Shown: positions 9,552 through 18,850, counted from the stretch's first letter. The stretch: DNA of 64,000 nt from PALSA-894 sp963757565 (GCA_963757565.1 CAVWSB010000007.1:13765-77764), one strand, 5' to 3'. The notes: generated by a model not told the origin, from the sequence alone. Translations and numbers: made by a program.

Positions 9552-9966
9552 CGATCGCTGCGGCGGCGCTGTTCGTCTGTGACGGCTATCGCGCGCGCAG
9601 GAGCAGCGCGCAACTGCCGCTCGCTCGCCTACCGACGCCGTTGTCCTGCGGCACACGGCCGTTCTGGCCCGTCGGTCCAACGCCGACGCCGACCGCAGCG
9701 ATGGTCGAAAATGACGAACCGGAAAAACCAATTCCGCGCAGTTGGATGATTGGCGGCGGTCGCAGCGGCTCTTGCTGCTCGGCGCGGCGATTTCTTTGGG
9801 GCTCAGCGCGCGCAATGGCGTTCGTCGAATTTGTTCGATCGCCAATATCGTTTTCCCGCGCTCGCCGAAGGTCGCGCTTCGTTTCGGCGCAGAAACGATG
9901 CGGCGGGCACATGGCCACGATCGGCTGCGGCGCGTCGCGTCGCGGTCAAAAACGAAAGACGCTTAG
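9552..9966 (+). CDS. possible C-terminal continuation of the TPM-domain protein
   Basis: Rightward frames here contain GTRPFWPVGPTPTPT, a Pro/Thr linker, ENDEPEKPIPRSW, then a short hydrophobic run (RLLLLGAAISLGL) and a basic tail. This would fit the linker, membrane anchor and tail that commonly follow a TPM domain, but the frame is broken and no family block is diagnostic. The last about 20 bases overlap the end of holB on the other strand. Treat as tentative. Confidence 0.25.
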
Positions 9967-10920
9967 GAACGCGACCTCGATCGCGAGCGCTTCCTGGATG
10001 TTGCGCCCGAGATGGTCGCGCAATTCTTCCAGGCGCCGAATGCGCTTCAGGCATTCGTGCGTGCGTCAGCGTCGCGCGCGAGCGCGCGCGTCTGCTTTCG
10101 CGGCCGCCGGAATTTCGTGGCCATTCAGCCCGCGCTGGCGCGCAAAACATCCGACCACCAGCGAAAAAGAACTTCGATCAAGCGCGCGCGGCGCTGCAGA
10201 TACATGCTTTCGTTCAGCGCCTTGAAATAATCTTCGCGCTCATCGAGCCAGGCGCCGTCGGTCGTATTTTTGTAGCGCGCCTCCTCCTGCTTTCAAGCGC
10301 CGCGGCATTTTCGTCGACGATCGCTTCGCGCACTTTGCCGAGCAAACGGTGAAAACCTTGCGCGAGCCGATAGGCCGCCTGCACGCCGCCGTTTTTCGCG
10401 GCGCAGATTTCGCCTGAGCAAGTCGATCAGTTCCTGCTTCTTCCGCCGATGGCGCCACATCTTCCGGCGCGGCCAGCGGAAGCGGAATGCAACGCGAGAG
10501 GATCGTGTCCGGCAACGCTTCCGGCATCGCGCTGAGGAGCAGAAGCAACGAGTCGTTAGGCGGTTCTTCCAGCGTCTTCAAGAAACGCGTTCGCCGCCTG
10601 CGGTTGCAGCCGATCGGCATCGGACAACGATCGCGACTTTGCGGCGTCCGTTCGTCGCGCGCATTTGCAGGGCGTGTTCGAGATTGCGGATCTGCTCGAT
10701 CACGATCCGGCGCGATTTCGAACCCGGCTCGGCGACAAAAACATCGGCGACCGTCGGCGAAAACATCTCGTCGTCGTTCGTTAACCAGATTCGCGAGGCG
10801 CGAAGCGAGCGCGCGTTTGCCCGCGCCGGCGGCGCCGGAAATCAGATAGGCATGCGCGAGCCGGCCCTGCTCGTGCGCGCGGTGCAGATATTTGAACGCG
10901 GCGTCGGGCGAAAAGGCCAT
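9946..10920 (-). CDS. holB: DNA polymerase III subunit delta', frameshifted
   Basis: Clamp-loader subunit that works with the DnaX and HolA proteins to load the beta clamp. The start MAFSPDAAFKYLHRA is followed by a P-loop-like AYLISGAAGAGKRALA, then in another frame KTLEEPPNDSLLLLLSAMPEALPDTILSRCIPLPL. The LEEPP and sensor-type SRC motifs are typical of delta'. The C-terminal part, in a third frame, contains ESMYLQRRARLIEVLFRWW and LGRNIQEALAIEVAFLSVF, stopping at 9946. At least three indels are present. It follows tmk with only 8 bases between them, a common bacterial pairing. Confidence 0.82.
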
Positions 10921-10928
10921 CGCTAGAT

Positions 10929-11589
10929 CTAAACTTCGATTTTGCACGCAGCTGTGCCAGATTTCCGCTTCGATTTCGTCGGCTGATTGCGCGCCATCGA
11001 TCAGTCGCACGCGACGGTTCTCGCGCTTCGCCAGCTCGCGATAAGCCGCGCAAACACGTTCGTAGAATTCAATCGGCTCCTGTTCCATCCGATCGACTTC
11101 GCCGACCGGACGAACGCGCCGCAGCATGCGCGCCCGCGCGGTCGCGACATCGAGATCGAGCACGAAAGTCAGATCCGGCATGCAATTCGCCGACCGCGAA
11201 ACGATTCAGCTGCCTCGACGATGTTCGGTTCGAGCTTGCGCGCCGCGCCTTGATAAACGGTCGTCGAATCGAAAAAGCGATCGGAGATGACGATCTGCCC
11301 TGCGTCGAGCGCGGGCTCGATCAATTCGCGCACGAGCTGGCTGCGGCTCGCTTCGAAAAGCAGCAGTTCCGTTTCCGGCTGCATCGCGAAACTTTCCGGC
11401 GCGAACTGCAGGAGGTCGCGAATTTTTTCGCCGATCGGCGTGCCGCCCGGTTCGCGCGTCAGCAAAAATTGAATCGCCGTCGCGCTCGAATCGCGCGGCC
11501 AGCCGCTTCACCTGCGTCGATTTTCCGCAGCCTTCCGATCCTTCGAAGGTGATGAACAGGCCGCGTGACACGCGGCGATTGTGAAACAC
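10929..11589 (-). CDS. tmk: thymidylate kinase, frameshifted
   Basis: Phosphorylates dTMP to dTDP. The P-loop LFITFEGSEGCGKSTQVKRL is near the N-terminus. In the next frame LLTREPGGTPIGEKIRDLL carries the DR-region arginine. ELLLFEASRSQLV and IVISDRFFDSTTVYQGAAR follow, and a third frame gives LTFVLDLDVATARARM and the end before TAG 10929-10931. Two or three indels are present. The start at 11589 gives a 9-residue leader; a GTG 18 bases further in is equally possible. Confidence 0.88.
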
Positions 11590-11637
11590 GCACGGCGGTT
11601 GTCGAATCGCGCGCGCGCAAGTGCTACAAACATCGCG

Positions 11638-12051
11638 ATGAAAAATTACTGGCTCGTGAAACGGAACCGTCGTCCTACTCGTGGGACGATCTCGTGCGCG
11701 ACGAAAGCACGAGCTGGACCGGCGTGCGCAATTTCATGGCGCGAAATAATCTGCGCGCGATGCAGAAAGGCGACGACGGTGTTTTTTTATCACAGCGTGA
11801 CGCGACAAGGCGGTCGTCGGGATCGCGGAAGTCGCGCGCACGGCTTATCCCGATGCGACGGCCAACGAAGGCGATTGGAGCGCGGTCGATCTCGTGCCGA
11901 AGAAAGCGCTCGTAGGCCAGTCTCGCTCGCCGAAGTGAAAACAAATCCGAAGCTGAAAGACATGGCGCTGCTGCGCTTTTCGCGGCTGTCGGTTCAGCCG
12001 GTCGGCGCGGATGAATTCGACGAAATCGTGCGGATGGGCAGCGCGAAATAG
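11638..12051 (+). CDS. EVE-domain protein, frameshifted
   Basis: The start is MKNYWLVK. In the second frame SSYSWDDLVRDESTSWTGVRNFMARNNLRAMQKGD gives the conserved EVE-domain blocks (WxGVRNxxARN), followed by FFYHSVT in the first frame. The end, back in the first frame, is VSLAEVKTNPKLKDMALLRFSRLSVQPV. Two indels are present. EVE domains belong to the PUA-like group and are thought to bind modified bases in DNA or RNA. Length is about 138 residues, usual for the family. It is transcribed away from tmk. Confidence 0.82.
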   Translation: MKNYWLVKRNRRPTRGTISCATKARAGPACAISWREIICARCRKATTVFFYHSVTRQGGRRDRGSRAHGLSRCDGQRRRLERGRSRAEESARRPVSLAEVKTNPKLKDMALLRFSRLSVQPVGADEFDEIVRMGSAK

Positions 12052-12145
12052 TCGCGATGCTTTGCGCTTGTTTGCACGCCGCGGACGAAAGTCCGGCGTG
12101 ACCGCCACTGCGACTACCGCTTTCCCGTGCTTGCCGCCGCTGCAG

Positions 12146-12921
12146 ATGAGCGCAGCCGCTTGTCGTTTCGATGCACGATGTCGCGCCGGCGACGCGTGAT
12201 GCCTGCGAGAAAATCATCGCCGAGCTGAGCGCATCACGTCCGCTGTTGCTCGCTCCTGGTCGTGCCGAATTATCACGAACGCGGCGCGTCGATCGACGAT
12301 CGCAGTTTTGTGCAATGGCTGCGCGATCTGGAAGCGGCCGGGCACGAAATCGTCATCCACGGTTATTTTCACCAACGGCCGCGACGCGGACGACGAGTCG
12401 CTTCGCGCGAAATTGATCACGCGCAGTTACACCAGCGACGAAGGCGAATTCTACGATCTCGACTACGAAGAAGCGTTGCGACGGATCACGCGCGGCGCGC
12501 GACGAATTCGTCGCAGCCGGTTTGACGCCGCGCGGATTTATCGCGCCGGCCTGGCTGTTGAGCGCCGAAGGCGAACGCGCCGCGCGCGATGCGGAGATGG
12601 AATACACCACGCGCCTAACGAGCGTGCGCGACCTGCGCACGGGCGCGACCTTCCGTCGCAGCTCGCTCGTTTACAGCGTGCGCAGCGGCTGGCGGCGCGC
12701 CACCAGCCTGGCCTGGAACGCGGTGCTCGCGCGTCTGCTTTGCGAACGCCTCGCTCATGCGTGTCAGCATGCATCCGCCGGATATCGCACACGATCGGCA
12801 ATCTGGCGACAAATCACGCGGCTGCTCGATCGATTAGCCGAAACGCGGCACGCCAACGACCTATCGCGATTGGATTGCGGAACAGCGCGCGATCGCGCGA
12901 CACGCGAGCCTAACGAGTGTC
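12146..12921 (+). CDS. polysaccharide deacetylase family protein (DUF2334-like), frameshifted
   Basis: After a short N-terminus, LVVSMHDVAPAT holds the Asp of the deacetylase metal site. VVPNYHERG, then HEIVIHGYFH gives the H-x3-H-type pair. In other frames come ARLITRSYTSDEGEFY-like sequence, GFIAPAWLLS and VSMHPPD. These match NodB-type deacetylases close to DUF2334, which remove acetyl groups from sugars. Several indels occur. In the frame containing TTYRDWIAEQRAIARH no stop precedes the downstream PHP start at 12922, so the two genes are fused in this sequence; another frame stops at TAA 12911. I take the separate-gene reading as more likely. Confidence 0.6.
12613..12623 (+). repeat. dispersed 10-mer GCCTAACGAG
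   Basis: Sense orientation in the deacetylase gene; encodes Arg-Leu-Thr-Ser. Confidence 0.75.
12908..12918 (+). repeat. dispersed 11-mer at the deacetylase/PHP gene junction
   Basis: Four bases upstream of the PHP-domain start codon at 12922; in one frame it supplies a TAA stop. Confidence 0.8.
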
Positions 12922-15362
12922 ATGAGCCGCTGCGATCTCCACATTCATTCCCGCTACAGCGACCGCTCGGAGGAATGGCTCTTTCGCCGCTTCGATTTTC
13001 CGGACAGCTACTCCGATCCGAAGCAGCTTTGCACGCAGCTCCGCGGCGGCCGGGATGGATTTCGTCACCATCACCGATCACGACACGATCGACGGCTGCC
13101 TGCTCGAAATCGCCGAACTGCCAGGACACTTTCATCAGCGAACAGGTCACGACTTATTTCCCGCAGGATCCCTGCAAGATTCACTTGCTCGTCTGGGGAA
13201 TCACCGAGGCGCAGCACGCGGAGATCATCACGCTGCGCGAGAACATTTTCGATCTGCAAAGCTATCTGCAGAGCGAAGAAATCGCGCACGCGGTGGCGCA
13301 TCCGCTCTACAGCATCAACGGCAAACTGGAAGCGACCTCGCATCTCGAGCGGCTGATCCTTCTCTTCAAACATTTCGAAGGCAATCAACGGATTGCGCGA
13401 TGCGCTTCCTCAGCGAACTCGCGCAGCAAATTTTCGCCGGCCTAACGCCGTAAAAAATCGACGAGCTGGCGAACCGCCACGACCTCGCGCCGACCCATCC
13501 CGAGCCGTGGCGAAAAATTTCGTCGGCGGCTCCGACGATCACGGCGGCAATGTTCCTCGCCACCGCTTACACCGAAACGCCGACGGCGCAATCACGCCGA
13601 CGGAATTTCTGCGAGCACGTGCGCGATGGGCGATTGCGACCGCGCAAGGGGAAGGCGGCACGCCGCTCGCCTTTCGCACGGCTTTTACAACACGGTCTCG
13701 CTGTTTCATTCAGGATCGCTTCACCGAGCAGCTCGGCCGACGGCGCCGCTCGTCGAAGACGATGTTCTCGCGCTTCATGGAAGGGCGCGATCCGACCGAA
13801 TTCACGCTCGCGCGAAAAAGCGAACTTCATCGCGCAAGGCGTGCATGTCGGGAAAAATCTTCGAGCTGGCGAAGCGCGAGCAACGTTTCGCTCTGGAAAG
13901 AGCTTTCCGGCTACTTCGCGCAAGCCGGAAGTGAAGGCGCGCTCGCGGACGAAGATCGAAGGCGTCGACGAGCCGGAGCGCCGCACGTTTCTGATGGCGA
14001 ACTGGTCTGCGAGCAGCTCGCGTTTCGCTTCTTCGAAAAATTCGTCCGCAACTGAACAGCGGGAATGTCATCGAAGCCATCCAGGCGCTGAGCGGCATGG
14101 TGCCGATTCTCGTCGTGCTCGCGCCTTACATTTACGGATTTCACAGCCAGGCGCCGTCGCGCCGCTGGCTGCGCGAGATCTGCCAGCAATTGATCGGGAC
14201 GCATTCCGCCGCAGTTGCAGAATCGAAAACGCGCCTGGTTTACCGACACGCTCGAAGACGTGAACGGCGTCTCGACCACCATCCGCAAAATGGCCGCGGC
14301 GGCCGCAGGCAGCGGGCGAGGAATTGGTCGTCGTCACGTCGCGCGGCGAGCTGACGCGTCGACGGAATTCCGATCAAGAATTTCCGGCCGATCGGCGAAT
14401 TCGAGTTGCCCGAATACGAGCTGCAAAAGCTCAGCTTCCCGCCGATCCTGCAGATCCTCGATTACATCCAGCGCGAGCAATTTCACCGAGATCATCATCA
14501 GCACGCCCGGGCCGATCGGGCTGACCGGGTTGCTCGCGGCGAAGATGCTGAACCTGCGCAAGACCGGCGATCTATCACACCGATTTTCCGGAATACATCC
14601 GCATCCTGACCGAGGACAGTTTTCTCGAAAGTCTTCGCGCTGGACGTTACATGCACTGGCTCTACGGCCAGCAGGACACCGTCTTCGTTAACTCGGAGCA
14701 ATATCGGCGCAGCTGGATCGATCGCGGCATCGAGCCGGACAAATTGAAAATCCTGCCGCGCGGGCTCGACACCGAGCTGTTCCATCCGACGCGGCGCGAT
14801 CGAACATTCTGGCAGCGATTCGAGACGCAAACGCACGCGCCGACGAAGTGCTCGCTTGCTTTATGTCGGCCGCGTTTCGAAAGAAAAAGATCTCGATGTC
14901 CTCGCCGCGGCTTATCAAAAACTGCGCGAAGCGGACGTGCCGGTGCAGTCTTTACTCGTCGGTCACGGGCCTTACGCCGAAGCTATGGCTGCCGACGTCT
15001 GCCCGATGCGGTTTTCACCGGCTACTTATCCGGCGAAGACTTGGCCGCGGCCTACGCTTCGGCCGACATTTTCGTTTTCCCGAGCACGACCGACACTTTC
15101 GGCAACGTCATCATCGAAGCGCAGGCCGCCGGATTGCCGGTCGTCGTCTCGGATATGGGCGGGCCGAAAGAATTAGTCGAGAACGGCGTCGACGGCATGG
15201 TGACGAAAGCGCGCGACGTCGAAGATTTCGCGTCCGCCATGATCGCGCTCGTTCATCGATCCGACCTTGCGCGCGCGGATGAGCGCACGCGCGCGTGAGA
15301 AAGTGGTTAATCGCAGCTGGCCAAATGCCTTCCAAAAATTTTGGGCTGCGACTGCTGGGTAA
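12922..15362 (+). CDS. PHP-domain/GT4 glycosyltransferase fusion protein, heavily frameshifted
   Basis: The N-terminal third is a PHP phosphoesterase-like domain: SRCDLHIHSRYSD (metal-binding His pair), MDFVTITDHDTIDGC, HAVAHPLYSING and FVGGSDDHGG in successive frames. A middle helical segment reads LNSGNVIEAIQALSGM across 14,054, where one missing base creates a false stop. The C-terminal half is a GT-B glycosyltransferase: FTDTLEDVNGVSTT, IISTPGPIGLTGLLAAK, DTVFVNSEQYRRSWIDRG, ILPRGLDTELFHP, LYVGRVSKEKDLDVLA and the GT4 nucleotide-sugar signature DIFVFPSTTDTFGNVIIEAQAAGLPVV. It stops at TAA 15360-15362 after FQKFWAATAG. About 810 residues in total. The likely role is transfer of a sugar to a lipid or polysaccharide; the acceptor is unknown. 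Confidence 0.72.
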
Positions 15363-15442
15363 GGGCGGGATTCTCTTGCGAACCGAATCGCAGAACTCGG
15401 CCGAGTCAGTGCCGACTGCTGGACCCATCGCTTCTGCCGAGA

Positions 15443-15880
15443 TTATGGCTCTGACCCTTTTTGTTTCGTCGCAGAGCTAGCTCTTTTGCCGTATTTGCAC
15501 CCGATAGTAGTCTCATCCGCTTCGATGCGACCCAGTGCATGACCTGTGAACTGAATGGAGTACATCCACGGCGCGCCTGCATACTCCTGTTGTAGCTCCG
15601 ACGGCCAGCCATACACGCCGATACGTCCGCTGACGATCTCAATCTCAGTGCAGACTTCGAACTCCGCCGGATCGTCCATATCCGGGCACTCCTCGGTTGG
15701 CCCACAGCAGACAATCCGTGCGCTGACGTCATTCTCGGGGCATAGCGCAGTGATATGCCGGAGGGTGTTGTGGCGCTGTCGACAATGCTCCGGCGTCCAT
15801 TCGTCCGGAGCCGCGGGCTCAAAGCCCAGCATCCGCCACGTAGAACTGCTTGTACCAGAAAACACCTTGAACCGCTCCAT
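15443..15880 (-). CDS. integron cassette 1 protein, unknown, intact
   Basis: Intact 145-residue reading frame starting MERFKVFSGTSSSTW. The ATG is about 12 bases beyond the outer core of the adjacent attC, the usual layout of integron cassettes. The product is acidic in the middle with several cysteines (ALCPEND, VCCGPTEECPDMDD) and tryptophans, and no signal peptide or membrane segment. I recognise no family. No attC-like site is visible between its end and the glycosyltransferase gene, so this is the last cassette and its own attC is lost or degenerate. Confidence 0.6.
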   Translation of the reverse strand: MERFKVFSGTSSSTWRMLGFEPAAPDEWTPEHCRQRHNTLRHITALCPENDVSARIVCCGPTEECPDMDDPAEFEVCTEIEIVSGRIGVYGWPSELQQEYAGAPWMYSIQFTGHALGRIEADETTIGCKYGKRASSATKQKGSEP

Positions 15881-15892
15881 CGACCTAACGAG

Positions 15893-16011
15893 ACACAAGG
15901 TCAGCGACCGCGGGCCCGCTGTGACTTGCTACGAAGTGAAGAGGTGGATGGCAAACACTCATAACGTAAACTCAAGCGCAGCCCGCGGTTCGCTGCACCG
16001 CATAGTTAGAT
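15893..16011 (-). other. attC site a (integron cassette recombination site)
   Basis: Read on the minus strand it starts ATCTAAC and ends GTTAGGT, matching the RYYYAAC/GTTRRRY outer boxes. Internal arms CAGCGAACCGCGGGCTG and CAGCGGGCCCGCGGTCGCTG can pair with one extra unpaired A, as attC folding requires. Confidence 0.8.
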
Positions 16012-16051
16012 GCGGACGTGGCTTAGGACGACTGCGTATTACACCAGCGCG

Positions 16052-16318
16052 TCACGTTATGCGCTCGGCTAGAAGCTTGTCGCTAGATACACGGGGTGAA
16101 CTGCTCTGTTCGCGGCATATCGCGAAGTAGGTGAACGTCCGTGTATGGGATGCACACGGCGCTGCTTCCACGCCCACTCGCCGAAGAAATCGGCGGATGA
16201 TCGCCTGCAATATCACGCGGAGCGTAGCGCTGTGCGTCAGCGGCGGAGAGGTCAAGTGGCGTCTATGCATAGCAGCACAGCGTGCTGCTGCTAGAGCGAG
16301 TATGAGAATGCGTTTCAT
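16052..16318 (-). CDS. integron cassette 2 protein, short secreted-looking peptide
   Basis: 88 residues starting MKRILILALAAARCAAM, which looks like a signal peptide or lipoprotein signal. The ATG is 3 bases after the GTTAGGC box of attC b. The rest is rich in arginine and serine with no recognisable domain, and a frameshift after the signal is possible. The gene ends about 40 bases before attC a. Confidence 0.4.
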   Translation of the reverse strand: MKRILILALAAARCAAMHRRHLTSPPLTHSATLRVILQAIIRRFLRRVGVEAAPCASHTRTFTYFAICREQSSSPRVSSDKLLAERIT

Positions 16319-16320
16319 TG

Positions 16321-16449
16321 GCCTAACGAGACACGAGATCAGCGACTGCGAGAGCGGTGCAACTCAAAACGAAGGTGCAGCGTGGATGGAAGTTACTCAA
16401 AGTAGACATAGCGCGCTATCTAGCGGTTCGCTGCATCGCCTGGTTAGGT
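16321..16449 (-). other. attC site b
   Basis: Minus-strand reading starts ACCTAAC and ends GTTAGGC. The inner arm CAGCGAACCGC is shared with site a; the opposing arm is less complete. 129 bases. Confidence 0.75.
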
Positions 16450-16866
16450 GTTGTGCGCACATCGCTAAAAAACGTCTCCGCAAAATCGGCGGATTTAGCA
16501 ACGATCGCGCATTACGACATTGTAGTGGCGCAGCCCGAGCGCACAGGCTGTCTGGCGAGATCGTAAGATTGAGAAAGTAGAGTATATAAAGAGAATGGTA
16601 TAGTAGATAAGAAGATCGAGCACTGAGAAAATCGCTCTCTACAACGCGCTACACGTCCACGAGTAAGGGCCCGCTATAGCTAAATTTCTGCGGTAGATGG
16701 ATGCGAAGTAGTGAGGAAAAGTGGTACGTTCAGTGATACAGCGATTCCGGAACTTCGATTGCGAACGCAACTCAGGAGCTACAATGCGACTTTTTTAAAA
16801 AACTAGCTCCGACTGTTCCAAGCGAAGCTGCGTCACGCCGCGCGACAAGTCGATCGATCGTGAACT
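16450..16866. other. integron cassette 3 without an evident gene
   Basis: 417 bases between attC b and attC c. It is A+T-rich compared with its surroundings (for example near 16570-16620 and 16790-16805) and contains no convincing reading frame on either strand. I saw no tRNA or other RNA fold I could name. It could be a non-coding cassette or a gene broken by indels. Confidence 0.5.
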
Positions 16867-16993
16867 GCCTAACGAGACTAAGGTCAGCGAGCGGACGGGC
16901 CCGCTGTGACTTGCTGAAGTGAAGAGTGGATAGGCAAACTCTCATATCGTAAAACCAACGCAGCCCGCGGTTCGCTGAACAGCATAGTTAGAT
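16867..16993 (-). other. attC site c
   Basis: Minus-strand reading starts ATCTAAC and ends GTTAGGC. Inner arms nearly identical to those of site a. 127 bases. Confidence 0.8.
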
Positions 16994-17415
16994 GTTGCGT
17001 TTAGTGAGGTGTAGAATCGATCCGCTGGGCTCGGCAATCCGCTGGATCTCGCCGGTGATCTCTGGCGGCGGAAGGCGCAATCGCGTCAGGATACGATCGT
17101 ACAGTAAATCGATATGATGATAATCATACGAGCTTAAGAGCCTTTCGAAACTGCTCAGAAAGGCTCGGCATAAAAGAGAAGGATGCTGATCGATCGTGAG
17201 ATACTATAAAGCGAACTTCTCGCCCTTCGTTGGCTGCAGCCACCCCAATCGAGACCAAGCTCAAACATCCATGTGCCGTCGAATCCGTCGAGCCAGTTGA
17301 GCAACGAAAAGGGTAAAATGCTGCTCAACCGAGCAGATAGGGCGCTGCGCGCACCCACCAAAGACGGTGGCCAGCACGAGAGCAGCGTGCTACCTGCGAG
17401 CGATGCTGCATACAT
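16988..17415 (-). CDS. integron cassette 4 protein, unknown, one frameshift
   Basis: The ATG overlaps the GTTAGAT box of attC d. The first frame reads MYAASLAGSTLLSCW and later GFDGTWMFELGLDWGG, stopping at 17155. One base further on, an open frame continues FLSSFERLLSSYDYHHIDLL, then ILTRLRLPPPEITGEIQRIA, and stops at a TAA inside the first box of attC c. The two parts probably form one protein of about 140 residues. No family recognised; no membrane segment. Confidence 0.45.
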
Positions 17416-17525
17416 CTAACGAGACTGCAAGATCAGCGACCGCGCGCAGTTACGGCTGACTGTTCGAATACAGAAGAAGCTAGGCACAAGCGCAGACCGC
17501 GGTTCGCTGGATCGCATAGTTAGGT
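17414..17525 (-). other. attC site d
   Basis: Minus-strand reading starts ACCTAAC and ends GTTAGAT, with the CAGCGAACCGCGG inner arm. 112 bases. Confidence 0.75.
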
Positions 17526-17656
17526 TTTTGGACGTGATAAAGCTCAGTAAGAGTATCGGTAATATTGCTCGGCCTGGCTGCGTTTGAAGACTAGAGTTTG
17601 CGACTATGACCGGCTGGCGGGAAGAGCAGGGTGGAACTCTGCCGTGCCGATCGAAG

Positions 17657-17942
17657 TCAGCGATGAGAGGCCCGTGCGCCAAGCCGATACCAAGGCTCGC
17701 CGAGAGCCGGATCGCTGTCGCGGAGCTGCCTCGAGTGGCTGGAGATGACCTGCTCGACGGCAGCAATGGCGCGCGACGACGGCAAGTAGTAGGCAATCAA
17801 GCCGCGTGGAGTGCAGAGACGTGCATCCGGAGCGGACGAATAGAGGATTTGGAGCAGCCGAAGGTAAGCGCTCTCGGAAAAGCTTTCGCCGATGCGGTCG
17901 CCGATCGCGAGCACAATAGAATTCTTTGCGTTGTCCGCTCAC
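17657..17942 (-). CDS. integron cassette 5 protein, unknown, frameshifted
   Basis: A GTG at 17942, 6 bases after the attC e box, begins a frame that shifts after about 9 residues into one reading VLAIGDRIGESFSESAYLRL, then APDARLCTPRGLIAYYLPSS and VEQVISSHSRQLR, stopping at 17657. The sequence looks like a small globular helical protein. No family recognised. About 130 bases between its stop and attC d hold nothing I can name, so a second frameshift may hide a longer C-terminus. Confidence 0.4.
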
Positions 17943-17947
17943 GCTAG

Positions 17948-18057
17948 ACCTAACGAGACACAAGATCAGCGACCGCTGGCGAGGGCGAGAGTGGCTGCGG
18001 ATTGAATGAGAAAGTCATCGGAAGGTTGAAAGCGGCGCGGCGTTTGTTTGGTTAGGT
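17948..18057 (-). other. attC site e
   Basis: Minus-strand reading starts ACCTAAC and ends GTTAGGT. The inner arms are the most diverged of the set. 110 bases. Confidence 0.65.
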
Positions 18058-18060
18058 CTT

Positions 18061-18413
18061 TCATTTTCTGGGGCGTAGCTGTTGTAGACGGAGCGTCGCC
18101 AATGTGCAGGCGCGCTTTCGTATAAGACGCATATAAAAGGAGTATCCGCAGGTGGGAACAAGCTCAAAGTGCAGGTAAACGATACTGACAACTGTCATGA
18201 TGACCAATGCGGTAGCGGATGCTGGCGATGGCAACAAAGTGCTGCGGCCCGATGCAGCACGCAACAACTCGACGAGGCCGTAAAGCGCCGCAGCACCAGC
18301 GATCGAACAGCCGATGTAGCCGAAGTAGAAATACCGGAACCAGAGCGGCAAAATCAACGCGGCGGCGCCGACGCCTATCGCGACTACGCTAAAGAGCTAG
18401 ACAGGTAACGCAT
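18061..18413 (-). CDS. integron cassette 6 protein, small membrane protein, one frameshift
   Basis: An ATG 3 bases past the GTTAGGT box starts MRYLSSSL; after one indel the frame continues ILPLWFRYFYFGYIGCSIAG, ALYGLVELLRAAS and ALVIMTVVSIVYLHFELV, giving about three hydrophobic segments in about 115 residues, with a basic C-terminal tail. The stop lies just before attC e. No family recognised; membrane-protein cassettes of unknown role are common in integrons. Confidence 0.5.
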
Positions 18414-18415
18414 GA

Positions 18416-18422
18416 ACCTAAC
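18416..18422 (-). other. terminal cassette-boundary box without a visible partner
   Basis: GTTAGGT preceded by TCTC on the minus strand marks the start of cassette 6, but the flanking bases (18423-18530) show no inner arms or second box. It may be an attI-type site or a decayed attC; no integrase gene is seen beside it. Confidence 0.45.
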
Positions 18423-18592
18423 GAGACTTAGACTACTCAGTCCGTAGATAAGGAGGAGTGTGTATGTCTAATCCGTTTCCTACGCCTCGGCGGGTGATAA
18501 AAGCGGCCGCATGGCACCTGTGTTAGCGGAACCGGAAAAAGCAGGCAAGCCGGCATCAGGCTTACAGTAAGGAGCAATCATTCACCCGGCGG

Positions 18593-18627
18593 GAGGTCCC
18601 TCGCCGTCTCTGCGGCTCGGGATGACA
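18593..18627 (+). repeat. palindromic intergenic repeat, copy 1
   Basis: Starts GAGGTCCCTCGCCGTC and ends CGGGATGAC; nearly identical to copy 3 and inverted relative to copy 2. Confidence 0.7.
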
Positions 18628-18663
18628 GGACATTTGCCGGGCTAAACTGAGGTCCGGAGGCAG

Positions 18664-18850
18664 CAAGGGGGTCAGATTTGTCGGGGGAAAGGCTGCGGGG
18701 GACAATATGTGGCCCGGATTTCCGGGGGAACGCATGTCGGCGCAGCAATGTGCCCGGAATTCCGGGGGAACAGATGCGGGTGACAAGATGTGGTCAGGCT
18801 TTCCGGGGTAAGGGGTGCTGACACAATAATGTGGGAAGAATTGTCCGGGG
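18664..18850 (+). repeat. degenerate tandem repeat, about five units of 38-45 bases
   Basis: Units share a core like ACAANATGTGG followed by TTCCGGGGGAA (for example near 18701, 18745, 18783 and 18826; a weaker unit at 18664). Spacing is irregular, which argues against a CRISPR array. A stray TCCGGGGGAGA core recurs at about 19008. Confidence 0.6.

Noticed and set aside
16052..16318. cassette 2 product as a definite lipoprotein
   Set aside because: The signal-like start is followed by sequence without a clear lipobox, and the frame after it may be wrong.
18664..18850. CRISPR array
   Set aside because: Units are degenerate, spacing is irregular, spacers are too short, and no cas gene is in the window.
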